Positions 24,824 through 33,074 are shown, counted from the first letter of the stretch. The stretch: DNA of 33,074 bases from Rikenellaceae bacterium (GCA_017425655.1 JAFPAT010000011.1:1-33074), one strand, 5' to 3'. Numbers and translations are program-made. The notes: generated by a model from the sequence alone, not told the origin.

Positions 24824-24862
24824 TCTCGATTAGAGGACCTATATATTTGTATTAGCACTCGG

Positions 24863-24898
24863 CCCGTCGCTCCCTTTCGGAGTGGCGGGTTTTTCTTT
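24863..24898 (+). terminator. Terminator of adk
   Basis: CCCGTCGCTCC pairs with GGAGTGGCGGG (two G-U pairs) around a short loop and is followed by TTTTTCTTTT. It lies about 40 bp after the adk stop codon. Confidence 0.85.
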
Positions 24899-25026
24899 TG
24901 GGAGTAGATAAGACACTGACACTTTCACAAACAACGCACACGGAGCGCTCTCTTTGGGCATAATTTATGCAACAGAAGGTCGCAGAATGGTACAACGACG
25001 TTCCACTCTCGAATAATCTGTCAGCA

Positions 25027-25698
25027 ATGAAACTCTCTACAATGCTATTCACCTCGCTCTCAATCTCAATTGCAGCATTGAGCATCAGCTACGGCTATGC
25101 GCGTCGAGATTTAGGCGCACCCGATCGACCTCTGTGGGCCACGACAATTGAAGACCTGAAACAGATCTGCGGGCTCAAACTCGCAACCGCAGCCCAATAT
25201 GAGCGCGAAGCCGCATCGGCACAAAATGCGGGGAGCAAGGTTCAGACTCAACTTTACAATGCACTGGCACACTCGGAGCATATCCACGTTCGGAACTATA
25301 TGCGTGCCCTCAACAAACTCGGCAGTCGCTATATACGGCGCGCCCTGGCTCCCGAGATGGGGGTTGCAGCGACATCGGGATTTCCGCGCAGCATAGCTCT
25401 CGAACGTTATCTGGTCGATAGTCGCCACGAACAGTCGATTCTGAATGCGTTAGACGACAATTCAAACTATGCGGCACGCATCGTGGCTTGGACTTCGGGA
25501 AGCGATGTGAAGCACATTCTACTGCTCGAACAGTGCGCAATGGCTTGCGAAGGTAGATGCGCTCCCCCTTCGGGCTATGTCGTTTGTCCTACATGCGGCA
25601 ATACGAGCGACTGCGAGCACGCGGATTGTTACTGCCCGTTCTGCATGACTCCGAGTGGTAGTTTTGTCCACTTTTTGGTCAGCATATCGGAAGAATAG
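25027..25698 (+). CDS. Exported rubrerythrin-like protein with altered diiron ligands
   Basis: The 223-residue protein starts MKLSTMLFTSLSISIAALSISYGYA, a signal peptide; a start 20 codons upstream would bury it. The body has the rubrerythrin helices (TIEDLKQICGLKLATAAQYEREA, then LAHSEHIHVRNY with E84-x2-H87) and a C-terminal rubredoxin-like knuckle (C187-P-T-C190 ... C203-P-F-C206). By hand alignment the first-helix Glu is replaced by Lys (K51) and the last ligand pair reads D160-x2-H163 instead of Glu, so the iron site may be changed. Rubrerythrins reduce hydrogen peroxide in anaerobes and are normally cytoplasmic; export is unusual. Family membership is likely but not certain. Confidence 0.65.
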   Translation: MKLSTMLFTSLSISIAALSISYGYARRDLGAPDRPLWATTIEDLKQICGLKLATAAQYEREAASAQNAGSKVQTQLYNALAHSEHIHVRNYMRALNKLGSRYIRRALAPEMGVAATSGFPRSIALERYLVDSRHEQSILNALDDNSNYAARIVAWTSGSDVKHILLLEQCAMACEGRCAPPSGYVVCPTCGNTSDCEHADCYCPFCMTPSGSFVHFLVSISEE

Positions 25699-25719
25699 TA
25701 AAAAGGTTAAGAATTTTAG

Positions 25720-25863
25720 GACATTTTCAAAGGTCGTTTGGAGCACGGTTACGCCTTCTGTGGAGCGAATGCTTGGCGTTCGGAGAAGATCGAGAGCGTT
25801 CGCGAATTGATCAACTCGTTGCGCGACGAATTTGCCCAATTCAAAGCAAAATTCGAGAAGTAA
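25720..25863 (+). pseudogene. C-terminal remnant of a nitronate monooxygenase-like flavoprotein
   Basis: After a TAG at 25717-25719 the frame reads 47 codons to TAA 25863: DIFKGRLEHGYAFCGANAWR then SEKIESVRELINSLRDEF and a Lys-rich end. This matches the last part of NAD(P)H-dependent flavin oxidoreductases of the 2-nitropropane dioxygenase family, where YxFCGANAxR near the C-terminus is conserved. No start codon and none of the preceding 270 or so residues are present. The fragment still has coding-like codon use, so the loss is probably recent. Confidence 0.6.
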
Positions 25864-25905
25864 CACTCTCTATGTGGCAGGGCTCCTACCCTTGCTACCA
25901 AATAC

Positions 25906-25945
25906 ACAAAAAAAGAGTCGCAATGTTTTGCGACTCTTTTTTTGT
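25906..25945. terminator. Very strong bidirectional terminator
   Basis: An 18-bp perfect stem (25906-25923 with 25928-25945) with a four-base loop and A- and T-runs inside the arms. It ends the skp operon on the minus strand and shields the remnant gene on the plus strand. Confidence 0.92.
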
Positions 25946-25960
25946 GGCTGTATCTTTCGA

Positions 25961-26473
25961 TTACTTAATGCCCAACTCGGTCTTAACCAAAGGCAGAAGG
26001 TCGGTAACCTGTGCCTCGTCAATATAGATCGTGCTACCGGCAGCCAAATCGAAAACAACTGCGTAACCGCCAGCCTTCGACACCTTCTCGATTGCAGCCA
26101 TTGCCTTCTCCTGAATGGGAGTGAAGAGCTCCTGCTGCTTCTTGTTGAAGTCTTCGCTTGCAACCTGACGATACTGCTCCAAACGAGCACCCATCTCGTT
26201 CAACTCCTTCTCGGCTACCTGACGCTCCAAATCCTTCATCGTAGCCTGCTTCTTCTGATAGTCGTTGAACTTGTTGGTCAACTCTACCTGAACCTCCTCA
26301 ATCTGTGCATTCAACTCGGCAGCGTAAGTCTGCAAGTCGGTCTGCATCTGTGCGGTTTCGGGCATCAACGAGATCAGCTCCTGCGAGTTGATACGCGCCA
26401 ATTTCTGTGCAAAAAGCGAAGTCGAGCTGAATACCAGCGCAACTACAAGGGTTAGCTTGATAAGTTTTTTCAT
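25961..26473 (-). CDS. Periplasmic chaperone Skp/OmpH family, paralogue 2
   Basis: The 170-residue protein has a signal peptide (MKKLIKLTLVVALVFSSTSLFAQ) and then the Skp fold: KLARINSQELISLMPE, long coiled-coil helices rich in Glu, Gln and Lys (about 40-120) and a C-terminal KAGGYAVVFDLAAGSTIYIDEAQVTDLL that closes the trimer body. Skp-like chaperones hold unfolded outer-membrane proteins for the Bam complex. Last gene after bamA and a first paralogue, 61 bp downstream of it. Confidence 0.88.
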   Translation of the reverse strand: MKKLIKLTLVVALVFSSTSLFAQKLARINSQELISLMPETAQMQTDLQTYAAELNAQIEEVQVELTNKFNDYQKKQATMKDLERQVAEKELNEMGARLEQYRQVASEDFNKKQQELFTPIQEKAMAAIEKVSKAGGYAVVFDLAAGSTIYIDEAQVTDLLPLVKTELGIK

Positions 26474-26534
26474 AATTGTTTATTAAAAGTTTTTTGATTG
26501 TTATTTCAACGATTGATTATCTTCTCACGTCGCG

Positions 26535-27041
26535 TTATTTCACCAATTTGATTACTGCCTCTGTGCGATCCACCGCGGGCGAATAGTAAAGCAATGTTGC
26601 ATTCGATGCAATATCCAACACCATATCGAAGCCATTCGACTTTGCATAGCCTTCGATAGCCTTAAATACGCGCTCCTGAATAGGCTGAATCAACTCGATG
26701 CGCTTCTTCATCATCACGCCATCGTTGCCGAAGATCGACTCCTGATACTTCACCGCCTCGGCCTCCTTATCGAGGATAGCCTGCTCACGCGCCGCGCGTG
26801 TCGTTGAAGAGAGGTTCGCCTTCTGCTGTTGATAGTTATTATAGAGCACCTCGATATCCTCAAACTTTGCATCGATCTGCTGCTGATAACTCTTTGCCAT
26901 CTGATCGAGCTGCGTCATTGCATTATTATAGTCATTGATCGACTTAAAGATCTTCTCACTATCGACCACCATATAGTTCTGTGCCGAGGCAACACCTGCC
27001 ATTGCCACCAGTCCAAGCACCAATGCAAAAATCTTTTTCAT
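26535..27041 (-). CDS. Periplasmic chaperone Skp/OmpH family, paralogue 1
   Basis: The 168-residue protein has a signal peptide ending GVASAQ and the Skp/OmpH pattern NYMVVDSEKIFKSINDY, a long coiled coil (about 45-115) and SNGFDMVLDIASNATLLYYSPAVDRTEAVIKLV. It is only distantly similar to the following paralogue, so the duplication is old; the pair may form hetero- or homotrimers with different clients. It lies 79 bp after bamA. Confidence 0.88.
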   Translation of the reverse strand: MKKIFALVLGLVAMAGVASAQNYMVVDSEKIFKSINDYNNAMTQLDQMAKSYQQQIDAKFEDIEVLYNNYQQQKANLSSTTRAAREQAILDKEAEAVKYQESIFGNDGVMMKKRIELIQPIQERVFKAIEGYAKSNGFDMVLDIASNATLLYYSPAVDRTEAVIKLVK

Positions 27042-27120
27042 AGTTGTATCAGTTTTTAGTTGGTTCGTTCTCTTTTTTTAACTTTTCGCTATCTATTATT
27101 CTATGCGCACAATTCTAATA

Positions 27121-29685
27121 TTAGAACTGCTGACCGATCATAAAGTGGAACTGGCTACCACTACGCTTCGAGCCACCGGCTGCGGGATCGAAACCCCAAC
27201 CCCAGTCAAGACCCATCATACCGACAACGGGCAGATAGAGGCGCACACCGACACCGGCCGAACGCTTAATCTTGAAGGGCGAGAACTCTTTCCACGAGTT
27301 GAAGCCATTACCACCTTCAGCAAATACCAATCCATAGATGGTCGAAGAGGGCTTCATAATGATCGGGTAACGCATCTCTACCGTATATTTATTATATACG
27401 CGCGAGTAGCCTGTACCGGTACGGGGATTCAGGGCGCTATCCTCGTAACCACGCAGACGGATCATATCAACACCATAAACGCTATAACCCGACATACCGT
27501 CGCCACCCACATCATAAAGTTCGAAGGGCGAGAGTTTATTGGGATTGTAGTTACCCAGATAACCCATCTCGGCACTTGCCATCAACACGAGGTTGTTATT
27601 CTTGGTCAGCGGATAGAACCACTGTGCTTTCAAATCCCACTTATGATACTCGATCCAGCGATAACGCTCCTGGTCGGTCATCATCTTATTGCTGTAATCC
27701 TTACCATCCCAAAGCGAGTGCGGAGGTGTTACGGCTACCGAAACAGTGAATTCCGAACCACGACGCGGATACAGAGGCTGATCGACCGAATTACGCGACA
27801 GCACACCGCGCAGAGCGAATACGTTTGCCTTACCGTTCTTCATAATGAAGTAGCCCCAATCTTTCAGCTTATATCGCTGATATACCAACTCGGTATAGAG
27901 CGTAAAGTAGGGATCAGGCCAATTCAGACGGCGGCCCAAACCTGCCGAAATACCCATTGCACGGAAGTACTGCGTAGGAGTATCCCAAACATAGAGAGCG
28001 TCGTTCTCCTCCGACCAATGGAAGCTGACCGTAAATGAGTTGGGTTTCTTGCCGCCCAACCAAGGATCGGTAAAGCTCACCGAAGCCGATTTATAGTATG
28101 TACCGTTAGTCTGTGCCGTAATATTCAGACGCTGGTTCTGACCCTGCGGATAGGGACGCCAAGCACCCTTCTTAAACAGACGCTTAACCGAGAGGTTGTT
28201 CAGCGTAATACCTACCGAACCCACGAAGGTATTTGCACCCCAACCGCCGGCGATATTAAACTGGTCCGAAGCAGTCTCCTCCAAACCCCACGAAACATCG
28301 ACCAACTCGTTGCTTACGGGCTGAATGTTGGGAGAGATCTTCTCGGCGTTGAAATGGCCCATTGCACCTAACGTACGAATGGTCTGCATCAACAGCGCGC
28401 GGTTATACAACTCACCGGGGCGAGTATAAAGTTCGCGGCGGATAACCTCATCATCCAAGCGGTCATTGCCCGAAATATGTACGTCGTTAATCGAGAACTG
28501 CTTACCCTCAAAGATTTTCAATTCGAGGTCGATCGAGTCGGCACCGATGATAATCTCGGCGGGATCGATCTGCGACATCAAGTAACCCGAGTTCTGATAG
28601 CTCGACTTAACCGAAACCGCTTCAGGGTCCTCCTCGCGACCGATACCCAGACGCTTGTGCAGAGTCTTCTTATCGTATGTATCGCCCGACTTGATACCGA
28701 GCATCTGATCCAGCGACTCGGTCGGATAGACGCTATTACCTACCCACGAAATATTGCGGTAGTAATATTTATTACCCTCCGAAACATCGATCTTGATACC
28801 GATACGTTTCTCGTTGATAGGATAGATCGAATCCTTCAAAATCGTTGCGTTACGGAAACCGCGCGAATTATAGAAATCGACCACATTGATCTTATCGTTC
28901 TCGTACTCCTCATCGTTGAGCTTCGAGCTAACGAAGAAGTTGATACTCTTCTGGTGAGTCTTCTTCATTGCGCGACGCAGACGCTTATCCTCAAACGACT
29001 CGTTGCCTTCAAAGACAATCTCGCCAATCTTTACACGGGGATTCTTCTTGATGACGAAGGTTACATTCACTGCATTATTGACCGTCGTGTCGTTTTCGAT
29101 GCGAACATCGATCTCCGCATTACGGAAACCCTTCTCGGCGTAGTACTCTTTGATCAACTTCTTGTTCTTGTCGAGAATATAATCCGAAAGTTCGCCATTA
29201 CGCTTCAACTTCAACTTATCGAGAATATCGCTCGCCTGGGCGCGACCAATACCCTCAAAGAGCCAACGGAATACACGCGGACGCTCTTTGAGCATAAGCA
29301 CCAAATCAACATACTCGCCATCGATCTCGGCACCGATCTTCACATCCGAGAAGTAACGCTGGCTCCACAAACGCGCTTCTGCCTGCTTGATGTAGTTACC
29401 GGGAATGTATGCCGAATCGCCCTTAACGATACCCGACGTAGCTGCCAGGATCACAGGATCGAGATATTTAACGCCCTGCACCTTGACATCACGGACAATA
29501 TACTGCTTCGGACGGCGATAGTCCATCATTTGAGCATCTTCGGGGAACAACGGCTCGACAACCTGTTCGGTGCTATCTGCTTCAATAGGAGCCTGTTGCG
29601 GTTCCTGCTGCAGTTCCTGTGCCACAGCACCCCAAATGGTGAACATCATTGCCGCTACAAGCGATGCTATTCTGAATTTTCTCAT
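27121..29685 (-). CDS. bamA: Outer-membrane protein assembly factor BamA
   Basis: The 854-residue protein inserts beta-barrel proteins into the outer membrane. A signal peptide (to about residue 22) is followed by POTRA repeats (about 40-430; YIVRDVKVQGVKYLD, PRVKIGEIVFEGNESFEDKRLRR and KQFSINDVHISGNDRLDDEVIRREL mark single repeats) and a C-terminal 16-strand barrel. VRLRGY-like loop (MIRLRGYEDSALNPRTG) is the conserved VRGF/Y-type motif of loop L6, and the protein ends in FHFMIGQQF with the terminal Phe. It lies 32 bp after uppS. Confidence 0.95.
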   Translation of the reverse strand: MRKFRIASLVAAMMFTIWGAVAQELQQEPQQAPIEADSTEQVVEPLFPEDAQMMDYRRPKQYIVRDVKVQGVKYLDPVILAATSGIVKGDSAYIPGNYIKQAEARLWSQRYFSDVKIGAEIDGEYVDLVLMLKERPRVFRWLFEGIGRAQASDILDKLKLKRNGELSDYILDKNKKLIKEYYAEKGFRNAEIDVRIENDTTVNNAVNVTFVIKKNPRVKIGEIVFEGNESFEDKRLRRAMKKTHQKSINFFVSSKLNDEEYENDKINVVDFYNSRGFRNATILKDSIYPINEKRIGIKIDVSEGNKYYYRNISWVGNSVYPTESLDQMLGIKSGDTYDKKTLHKRLGIGREEDPEAVSVKSSYQNSGYLMSQIDPAEIIIGADSIDLELKIFEGKQFSINDVHISGNDRLDDEVIRRELYTRPGELYNRALLMQTIRTLGAMGHFNAEKISPNIQPVSNELVDVSWGLEETASDQFNIAGGWGANTFVGSVGITLNNLSVKRLFKKGAWRPYPQGQNQRLNITAQTNGTYYKSASVSFTDPWLGGKKPNSFTVSFHWSEENDALYVWDTPTQYFRAMGISAGLGRRLNWPDPYFTLYTELVYQRYKLKDWGYFIMKNGKANVFALRGVLSRNSVDQPLYPRRGSEFTVSVAVTPPHSLWDGKDYSNKMMTDQERYRWIEYHKWDLKAQWFYPLTKNNNLVLMASAEMGYLGNYNPNKLSPFELYDVGGDGMSGYSVYGVDMIRLRGYEDSALNPRTGTGYSRVYNKYTVEMRYPIIMKPSSTIYGLVFAEGGNGFNSWKEFSPFKIKRSAGVGVRLYLPVVGMMGLDWGWGFDPAAGGSKRSGSQFHFMIGQQF

Positions 29686-29717
29686 TGTATCTGTTAGTGT
29701 ATCTATTTATCAATCAA

Positions 29718-30434
29718 TTATTTCTTAACCAAGCCAAAGCGACGATCGCGGTTAGCATAGCTCTCGATCGCACGCTCAAACTCCTCCTCGGTAAAGTCGG
29801 GCCACAGCACTTCGGTAAAGTACAACTCCGTATAGGCCGACTGCCAAAGCAGGAAATTGCTCAAACGACACTCTCCACTTGTACGGATCATCAAATCGGG
29901 ATCGGGAATTCCTGCCGACAAAAGATTATCCGAAATGGTCTGTGCCGTAATATCCTCCACTCCGTAGCGACCCTCGGCCACCTCCGAAGCGATTCGACGC
30001 ACCGCAGCAACCATCTCGCTACGTGCGCTGTAATTAAATGCCAAAACGAGCGTAAGACGCTCTCCCGCAGCTGTTTCGCTTTCGATGCGCTCGATATATG
30101 CGAGAACCTTCTCCGAGAAACCTGCACGATCGCCCATAACCTGCACACGTACGCCCTGCTTCTGCAATTCGGGCGACTCGTTGATCACACTCTTGCAGAA
30201 CAGCTCCATAATCGCATTGACCTCTGCCTCGGGACGACCCCAATTCTCGGTCGAGAAGGCATAGACGGTCAAATAGCGAACGCCCAAACGAGCTGCGCCC
30301 TTAATGGCATCGCGCAGACGCTGAACGCCCTCAATGTGGCCCTCAACGCGCTCCTTGCCACGCTGCTTCGCCCAACGGCCATTGCCGTCCATAATGATCG
30401 CGACGTGTTGCGGTATGTTTCTCTTTTCGCTCAT
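29718..30434 (-). CDS. uppS: Undecaprenyl diphosphate synthase
   Basis: The 238-residue cis-prenyltransferase makes the C55 carrier lipid for peptidoglycan, LPS and capsule. IIMDGNGRWAKQRG (D16-G-N-G-R-W) is the catalytic P-loop, YAFSTENWGRP and RTSGECRLSNFLLWQSAYTELYF the remaining signature regions. The length is standard. It heads the uppS-bamA-skp-skp unit, so carrier lipid and outer-membrane assembly are co-regulated. Confidence 0.96.
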   Translation of the reverse strand: MSEKRNIPQHVAIIMDGNGRWAKQRGKERVEGHIEGVQRLRDAIKGAARLGVRYLTVYAFSTENWGRPEAEVNAIMELFCKSVINESPELQKQGVRVQVMGDRAGFSEKVLAYIERIESETAAGERLTLVLAFNYSARSEMVAAVRRIASEVAEGRYGVEDITAQTISDNLLSAGIPDPDLMIRTSGECRLSNFLLWQSAYTELYFTEVLWPDFTEEEFERAIESYANRDRRFGLVKK

Positions 30435-30484
30435 TTATCTATTCTGTTCTGCGCCGAAACGCAGAAAAATTCACATTAAGGTTG

Positions 30485-30492
30485 CAAAGATA
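30485..30492 (-). promoter_or_regulatory. -7 element (TATCTTTG) of uppS-bamA-skp-skp
   Basis: On the minus strand TATCTTTG matches the consensus, about 50 bp before the uppS ATG. No matching -33 element at 19 bp. Confidence 0.6.
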
Positions 30493-30523
30493 TGTAAAAT
30501 TATTGTCAGATTAGCAATATCGA

Positions 30524-30569
30524 CCTCTCCTTTTTTGTTTTTCTCCTACGGAGAGGGTTAAAATTAACC
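30524..30569. repeat. Hairpin and 14-bp perfect palindrome upstream of uppS
   Basis: CCTCTCC (30524-30530) pairs with GGAGAGG (30550-30556) around a T-rich loop, and GGTTAAAATTAACC (30556-30569) is a perfect palindrome. They lie between nadK and the uppS promoter; the palindrome could be an operator and the hairpin the nadK terminator. Confidence 0.4.
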
Positions 30570-30604
30570 TATAATCACCCCTCGAACACTACAAACAGTC
30601 AAAA

Positions 30605-31501
30605 TTACTGCTCCTCGTAGCGATCATCGCGGTTGTCCATACCCCACATCATCTTCTCTCTTAACGTATCGTAGAACGATATATTTTGCGGGAGGGCCAA
30701 AAAAAAGTTATTTTCTGACTTTTTCACCTTGAAGACCGTGCCTTCGCGAACGCGATAAGCCGTATTATCAAGCGTTACGAATGCGTATGGCTGACGCGCC
30801 CTGATACGGAACGTTACCTCACAACTATCGGGAATAACAATCGGGCGCATAGTAAGATTATGCGGAGCCAAAGGCGAAATAACAAGACAAGCACACGTCG
30901 GAGCCACTACAGGACCACCGACCGAGAGTGAATAGGCGGTCGAGCCCGTAGGAGTCGAAAGCAACACACCGTCGCCGTGATAGGTCGCCACCATCTGACC
31001 ATCGACATAAGTTTCAACCGAGATCATATTTGCGCCATGTCGCTGAATTGCAAATTCATTGACAGCGAATGGCCACTGTATCGAAGTCGGCATATCGCTC
31101 TCGACGCGCACCATCGAACGCTCTTCGATACGCAGGCGATTGTTGCGGATGTCGTCAAAGATGTGCGAAATACCGTCGCGACCTGCACCCGTAAGGAAAC
31201 CGAGATGGCCGAGATTGATACCGAGAACGGGGATCGGGCGACCCTCCAAGCGACGGATACCATCCAAAAGGGTTCCATCGCCACCGACACTTACCAAAAT
31301 CGACTCTTTCGACTGATCACCAATGGTTGCGCCATAGAGTTTAGAGGTCGGGATTGAGCATACGCCCATACGCTCCAGCTCGCGAGCGAACTCTTCATTT
31401 ACGCACCATTCAAGGCCGCTATTCTCCACAGTATCAATCAACTGACGCAGCAATACAGGGCGGTTGACAGAGGTTGTTCGCGAAAAAAGTATGATCTTCA
31501 T
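30605..31501 (-). CDS. nadK: NAD kinase
   Basis: The 298-residue enzyme phosphorylates NAD+ to NADP+. [13 protein letters not shown] (G73-G-D-G-T77) is the catalytic GGDGT motif, [11 protein letters not shown] and [16 protein letters not shown] the conserved substrate motifs. The start at 31501 gives MKIILFSR, the usual beta-strand opening. It is divergent from pdxJ with 53 bp between start codons. With nadE it is the second NAD-pool enzyme in the window. Confidence 0.96.
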   Translation of the reverse strand: MKIILFSRTTSVNRPVLLRQLIDTVENSGLEWCVNEEFARELERMGVCSIPTSKLYGATIGDQSKESILVSVGGDGTLLDGIRRLEGRPIPVLGINLGHLGFLTGAGRDGISHIFDDIRNNRLRIEERSMVRVESDMPTSIQWPFAVNEFAIQRHGANMISVETYVDGQMVATYHGDGVLLSTPTGSTAYSLSVGGPVVAPTCACLVISPLAPHNLTMRPIVIPDSCEVTFRIRARQPYAFVTLDNTAYRVREGTVFKVKKSENNFFLALPQNISFYDTLREKMMWGMDNRDDRYEEQ

Positions 31502-31502
31502 T

Positions 31503-31532
31503 ATTGAACTTGCAAAATAAGTGGTATATTTG
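31503..31532 (+). promoter_or_regulatory. Promoter of pdxJ
   Basis: ATTG (31503-31506), an 18-bp spacer and TATATTTG (31525-31532) give a good match. The -33 element sits directly beside the nadK start codon. Confidence 0.65.
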
Positions 31533-31538
31533 TAGATG

Positions 31539-31546
31539 CAAATATA
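31539..31546 (-). promoter_or_regulatory. Facing -7 element (TATATTTG) of nadK
   Basis: On the minus strand the same octamer occurs six bases from the pdxJ -7 element, making an 8-bp perfect inverted repeat (31525-31546). The two predicted start sites overlap, so the polymerases would compete for the same DNA. A -33 element for this direction is not clear. Confidence 0.45.
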
Positions 31547-31554
31547 ATAATTTT

Positions 31555-32274
31555 ATGACAAAATTAAGCGTAAATATCAATAAGATTGCAGTAATTCGTA
31601 ATTCTCGTGGCGGAAATATGCCCGATGTGATCGCTGCGGCGCAAAATATCGAGCGTTTTGGCTCGGAAGGCATCACTGTTCACCCCCGTCCCGACGAACG
31701 CCACATCCGATATTCGGATGTGCGCGAGCTGAAAGACGTAGTTACAACCGAACTTAATGTCGAGGGCAATCCCATTCCGAGTTTCGTCGATCTGGTATGC
31801 GAAGTACGCCCTGCGCAGGTTACTCTCGTGCCCGATGCCGCCGATGCAATAACCTCGAATGCAGGCTGGAACACCATTGCCAATCGAGAGTTTTTGACCG
31901 AGATGTGCGAACGCTTCCACCGCGAAGGTATTCGCGTATCAATCTTCGTCGATCCCGACCCTGAAATGGTCAGCGGAGCAAAGGCTTGCGGAGCCGACCG
32001 CGTAGAGCTCTACACCGAGGCTTACGCCGCAGGTTACCACACCGACCGCGAAAAGGCAATCGAGCCCTACATCGCCGCTGCCGAGCGCGCACGCGAGGAG
32101 GGTTTGGGCTTGAATGCTGGGCACGATCTAAATTTGGATAATTTGCGCTATTTCCTCACCCGTATTCCCTGGGTTGATGAGGTATCGATCGGCCACGCGC
32201 TGATTAGCGATGCGCTCTATTTCGGGTTGGAGAATACGGTTGCCCTCTACCTTCGCGAAACACATTGCAAATAA
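31555..32274 (+). CDS. pdxJ: Pyridoxine 5'-phosphate synthase
   Basis: The 239-residue TIM-barrel enzyme joins 1-deoxyxylulose 5-phosphate and 3-amino-1-hydroxyacetone phosphate into pyridoxine 5'-phosphate. [54 protein letters not shown] and LNAGHDLN are the family signatures. ATG 31555 ([10 protein letters not shown]) is chosen; an earlier in-frame start would lie inside the promoter. It is followed after 31 bp by the GDSL hydrolase gene. Confidence 0.96.
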   Translation: MTKLSVNINKIAVIRNSRGGNMPDVIAAAQNIERFGSEGITVHPRPDERHIRYSDVRELKDVVTTELNVEGNPIPSFVDLVCEVRPAQVTLVPDAADAITSNAGWNTIANREFLTEMCERFHREGIRVSIFVDPDPEMVSGAKACGADRVELYTEAYAAGYHTDREKAIEPYIAAAERAREEGLGLNAGHDLNLDNLRYFLTRIPWVDEVSIGHALISDALYFGLENTVALYLRETHCK

Positions 32275-32305
32275 TTACTAATCAATTTAATACAAACACT
32301 ACACT

Positions 32306-32959
32306 ATGAAAAAACTTTTCGTTCTTATCATGGCTCTCGGTTGCTTCTGCTCGGTAGAGGCACAGACCGATTATCACATCCAGAAGGCAACGCTGTACGA
32401 TCTGTTGCCTATCTCGAAGAAGGATATCGTATTCCTCGGCAACTCACTGACTGACGGTTGCGAGTGGGACGAGCTGTTCGGTATGAAGAACATCAAGAAT
32501 CGTGGTATCAACGCCGATAACACTGTTCAGATGCAGAAGCGTATCGACCACATCATCAAGGGTCAGCCCAAGAAGTTGTTCCTTCTGACCGGCGTTAATG
32601 ACTTGGCAGACAAGCGTTCGCCCGAGGAGACTGCAGCTAACATTGCAAAGATGCTCGATCGTTTCATCAACGAGAGCCCTCGCACCAAGCTGCACGTTCA
32701 GACCGTTCTGCCCGTAAATGAGACCTATGGCCGTTTCAAGAGCTACAAGGATCGCGCACTTGACGAGCCTATCAAGAAGTTGAATGCTCTGTTGAAGCAG
32801 GTTTGCGAGGAGCGCGGTATCGTCTTCATCGACCTCTATTCGCTGATGGTTGGCGAGGATGGCCGTATGTATCCTGAACTGACCAACGACGGTCTGCACC
32901 TGTTGGGTCCCGGCTACCTGATTTGGAAGGATGCTATCGAGGAGTACGTTCGTAAATAA
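32306..32959 (+). CDS. Secreted SGNH/GDSL-family hydrolase
   Basis: The 217-residue protein has a signal peptide (MKKLFVLIMALGCFCSVEAQ). The SGNH residues are S47 in FLGNSLTDG, Gly67 in NRGINAD, N98 in TGVNDL, and D195/H198 in NDGLHL. Such enzymes remove acetyl or acyl groups from glycans, sialic acids or lipids in the periplasm; the substrate cannot be read from the sequence. It lies 31 bp after pdxJ and 17 bp before the next gene, so the three may be co-transcribed. Confidence 0.88.
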   Translation: MKKLFVLIMALGCFCSVEAQTDYHIQKATLYDLLPISKKDIVFLGNSLTDGCEWDELFGMKNIKNRGINADNTVQMQKRIDHIIKGQPKKLFLLTGVNDLADKRSPEETAANIAKMLDRFINESPRTKLHVQTVLPVNETYGRFKSYKDRALDEPIKKLNALLKQVCEERGIVFIDLYSLMVGEDGRMYPELTNDGLHLLGPGYLIWKDAIEEYVRK

Positions 32960-32976
32960 TTGAACGTCAATTACGA

Positions 32977-33074
32977 GTGAATCTGACAGATAAGAAACAT
33001 CCTCTCGCGGCGCGAGTATTCCGCCGCATACAGCGCATCGTCGATGACAAGGGTTTGCAAGCCTTTGTCATCGG
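32977..33074 (+). CDS. Probable CCA-adding tRNA nucleotidyltransferase, N-terminus only
   Basis: From a GTG at 32977 the frame stays open to the window edge: 32 codons reading MNLTDKKHPLAARVFRRIQR then IVDDKGLQAFVI and a partial Gly codon. The pattern HPxxxRIxxIxxxxGLxxxVIGG is how Bacteroidota CCA-adding enzymes begin, just before the GGYVRD catalytic block, which lies outside. No ATG is available in frame nearby. Identification rests on this short segment and is tentative. Confidence 0.55.
   Translation, partial: MNLTDKKHPLAARVFRRIQRIVDDKGLQAFVI

Noticed and set aside
28477-29697. 406-codon open frame on the plus strand opposite bamA (and a similar one at 27103-28038)
   Set aside because: Antisense shadow of bamA; the composition is not protein-like and there is no promoter or start context.

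Overview
The window looks like a chromosomal segment of a Bacteroidales bacterium, most likely Alistipes or a close Rikenellaceae relative. Supporting signs are many promoters with the Bacteroidota -7 element TAnnTTTG, few Shine-Dalgarno sequences, a Rnf operon led by rseC, a TatA-TatC pair without TatB, a uppS-bamA-skp-skp block divergent from pdxJ, and lipoproteins and short YxxP peptides typical of the phylum. The genus is an inference from overall impression. No rRNA, tRNA, CRISPR array or insertion sequence was recognised.

Region 1 (1-2450) is the accessory, AT-rich part. On the minus strand it has two tandem short peptides that share the motif SGN-x2-DSDDSEFG, followed by a lipoprotein that runs off the left edge. 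Upstream lie about 1.25 kb without a convincing gene, including a GC-rich island with two hairpins. A lone nucleoside 2-deoxyribosyltransferase-like gene follows on the plus strand.

Region 2 (2470-11738) is mixed metabolism and envelope. It holds a DUF1295 membrane protein, a PagL-like lipid A deacylase, a serine beta-lactamase-family lipoprotein, nagA divergent from a glutamine synthetase, a secreted alpha/beta-hydrolase-like protein, and a smpB-tsaB-dCMP deaminase operon. Convergent pairs are separated by very strong bidirectional terminators.

Region 3 (11739-19392) is energy and NAD metabolism on the minus strand: nadE, then rseC-rnfB-rnfC-rnfD-rnfG-rnfE-rnfA, the complete ferredoxin:NAD+ ion pump. 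NadE lacks the catalytic cysteine of its glutaminase domain. The gap between rnfA and smpB is unusually structured.

Region 4 (19585-24823) carries tatA-tatC, an LPS/Kdo-type kinase, the rpsF-rpsR-rplI ribosomal operon, thiL and adk. The thiL-rpsF gap contains a promoter and a terminator that together outline a candidate small RNA of about 120 nt.

Region 5 (25027-33074) starts with an exported rubrerythrin-like protein next to a decapitated nitronate monooxygenase remnant. It continues with the outer-membrane assembly block uppS-bamA-skp-skp, nadK divergent from pdxJ with facing promoters, a GDSL hydrolase, and the first 32 codons of a probable CCA-adding enzyme. Most of the window is core genome. 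The best candidates for something undescribed are the twin-peptide operon with its structured leader, the orphan RNA between thiL and rpsF, the structured rnfA-smpB spacer, and the nucleophile-less NadE.
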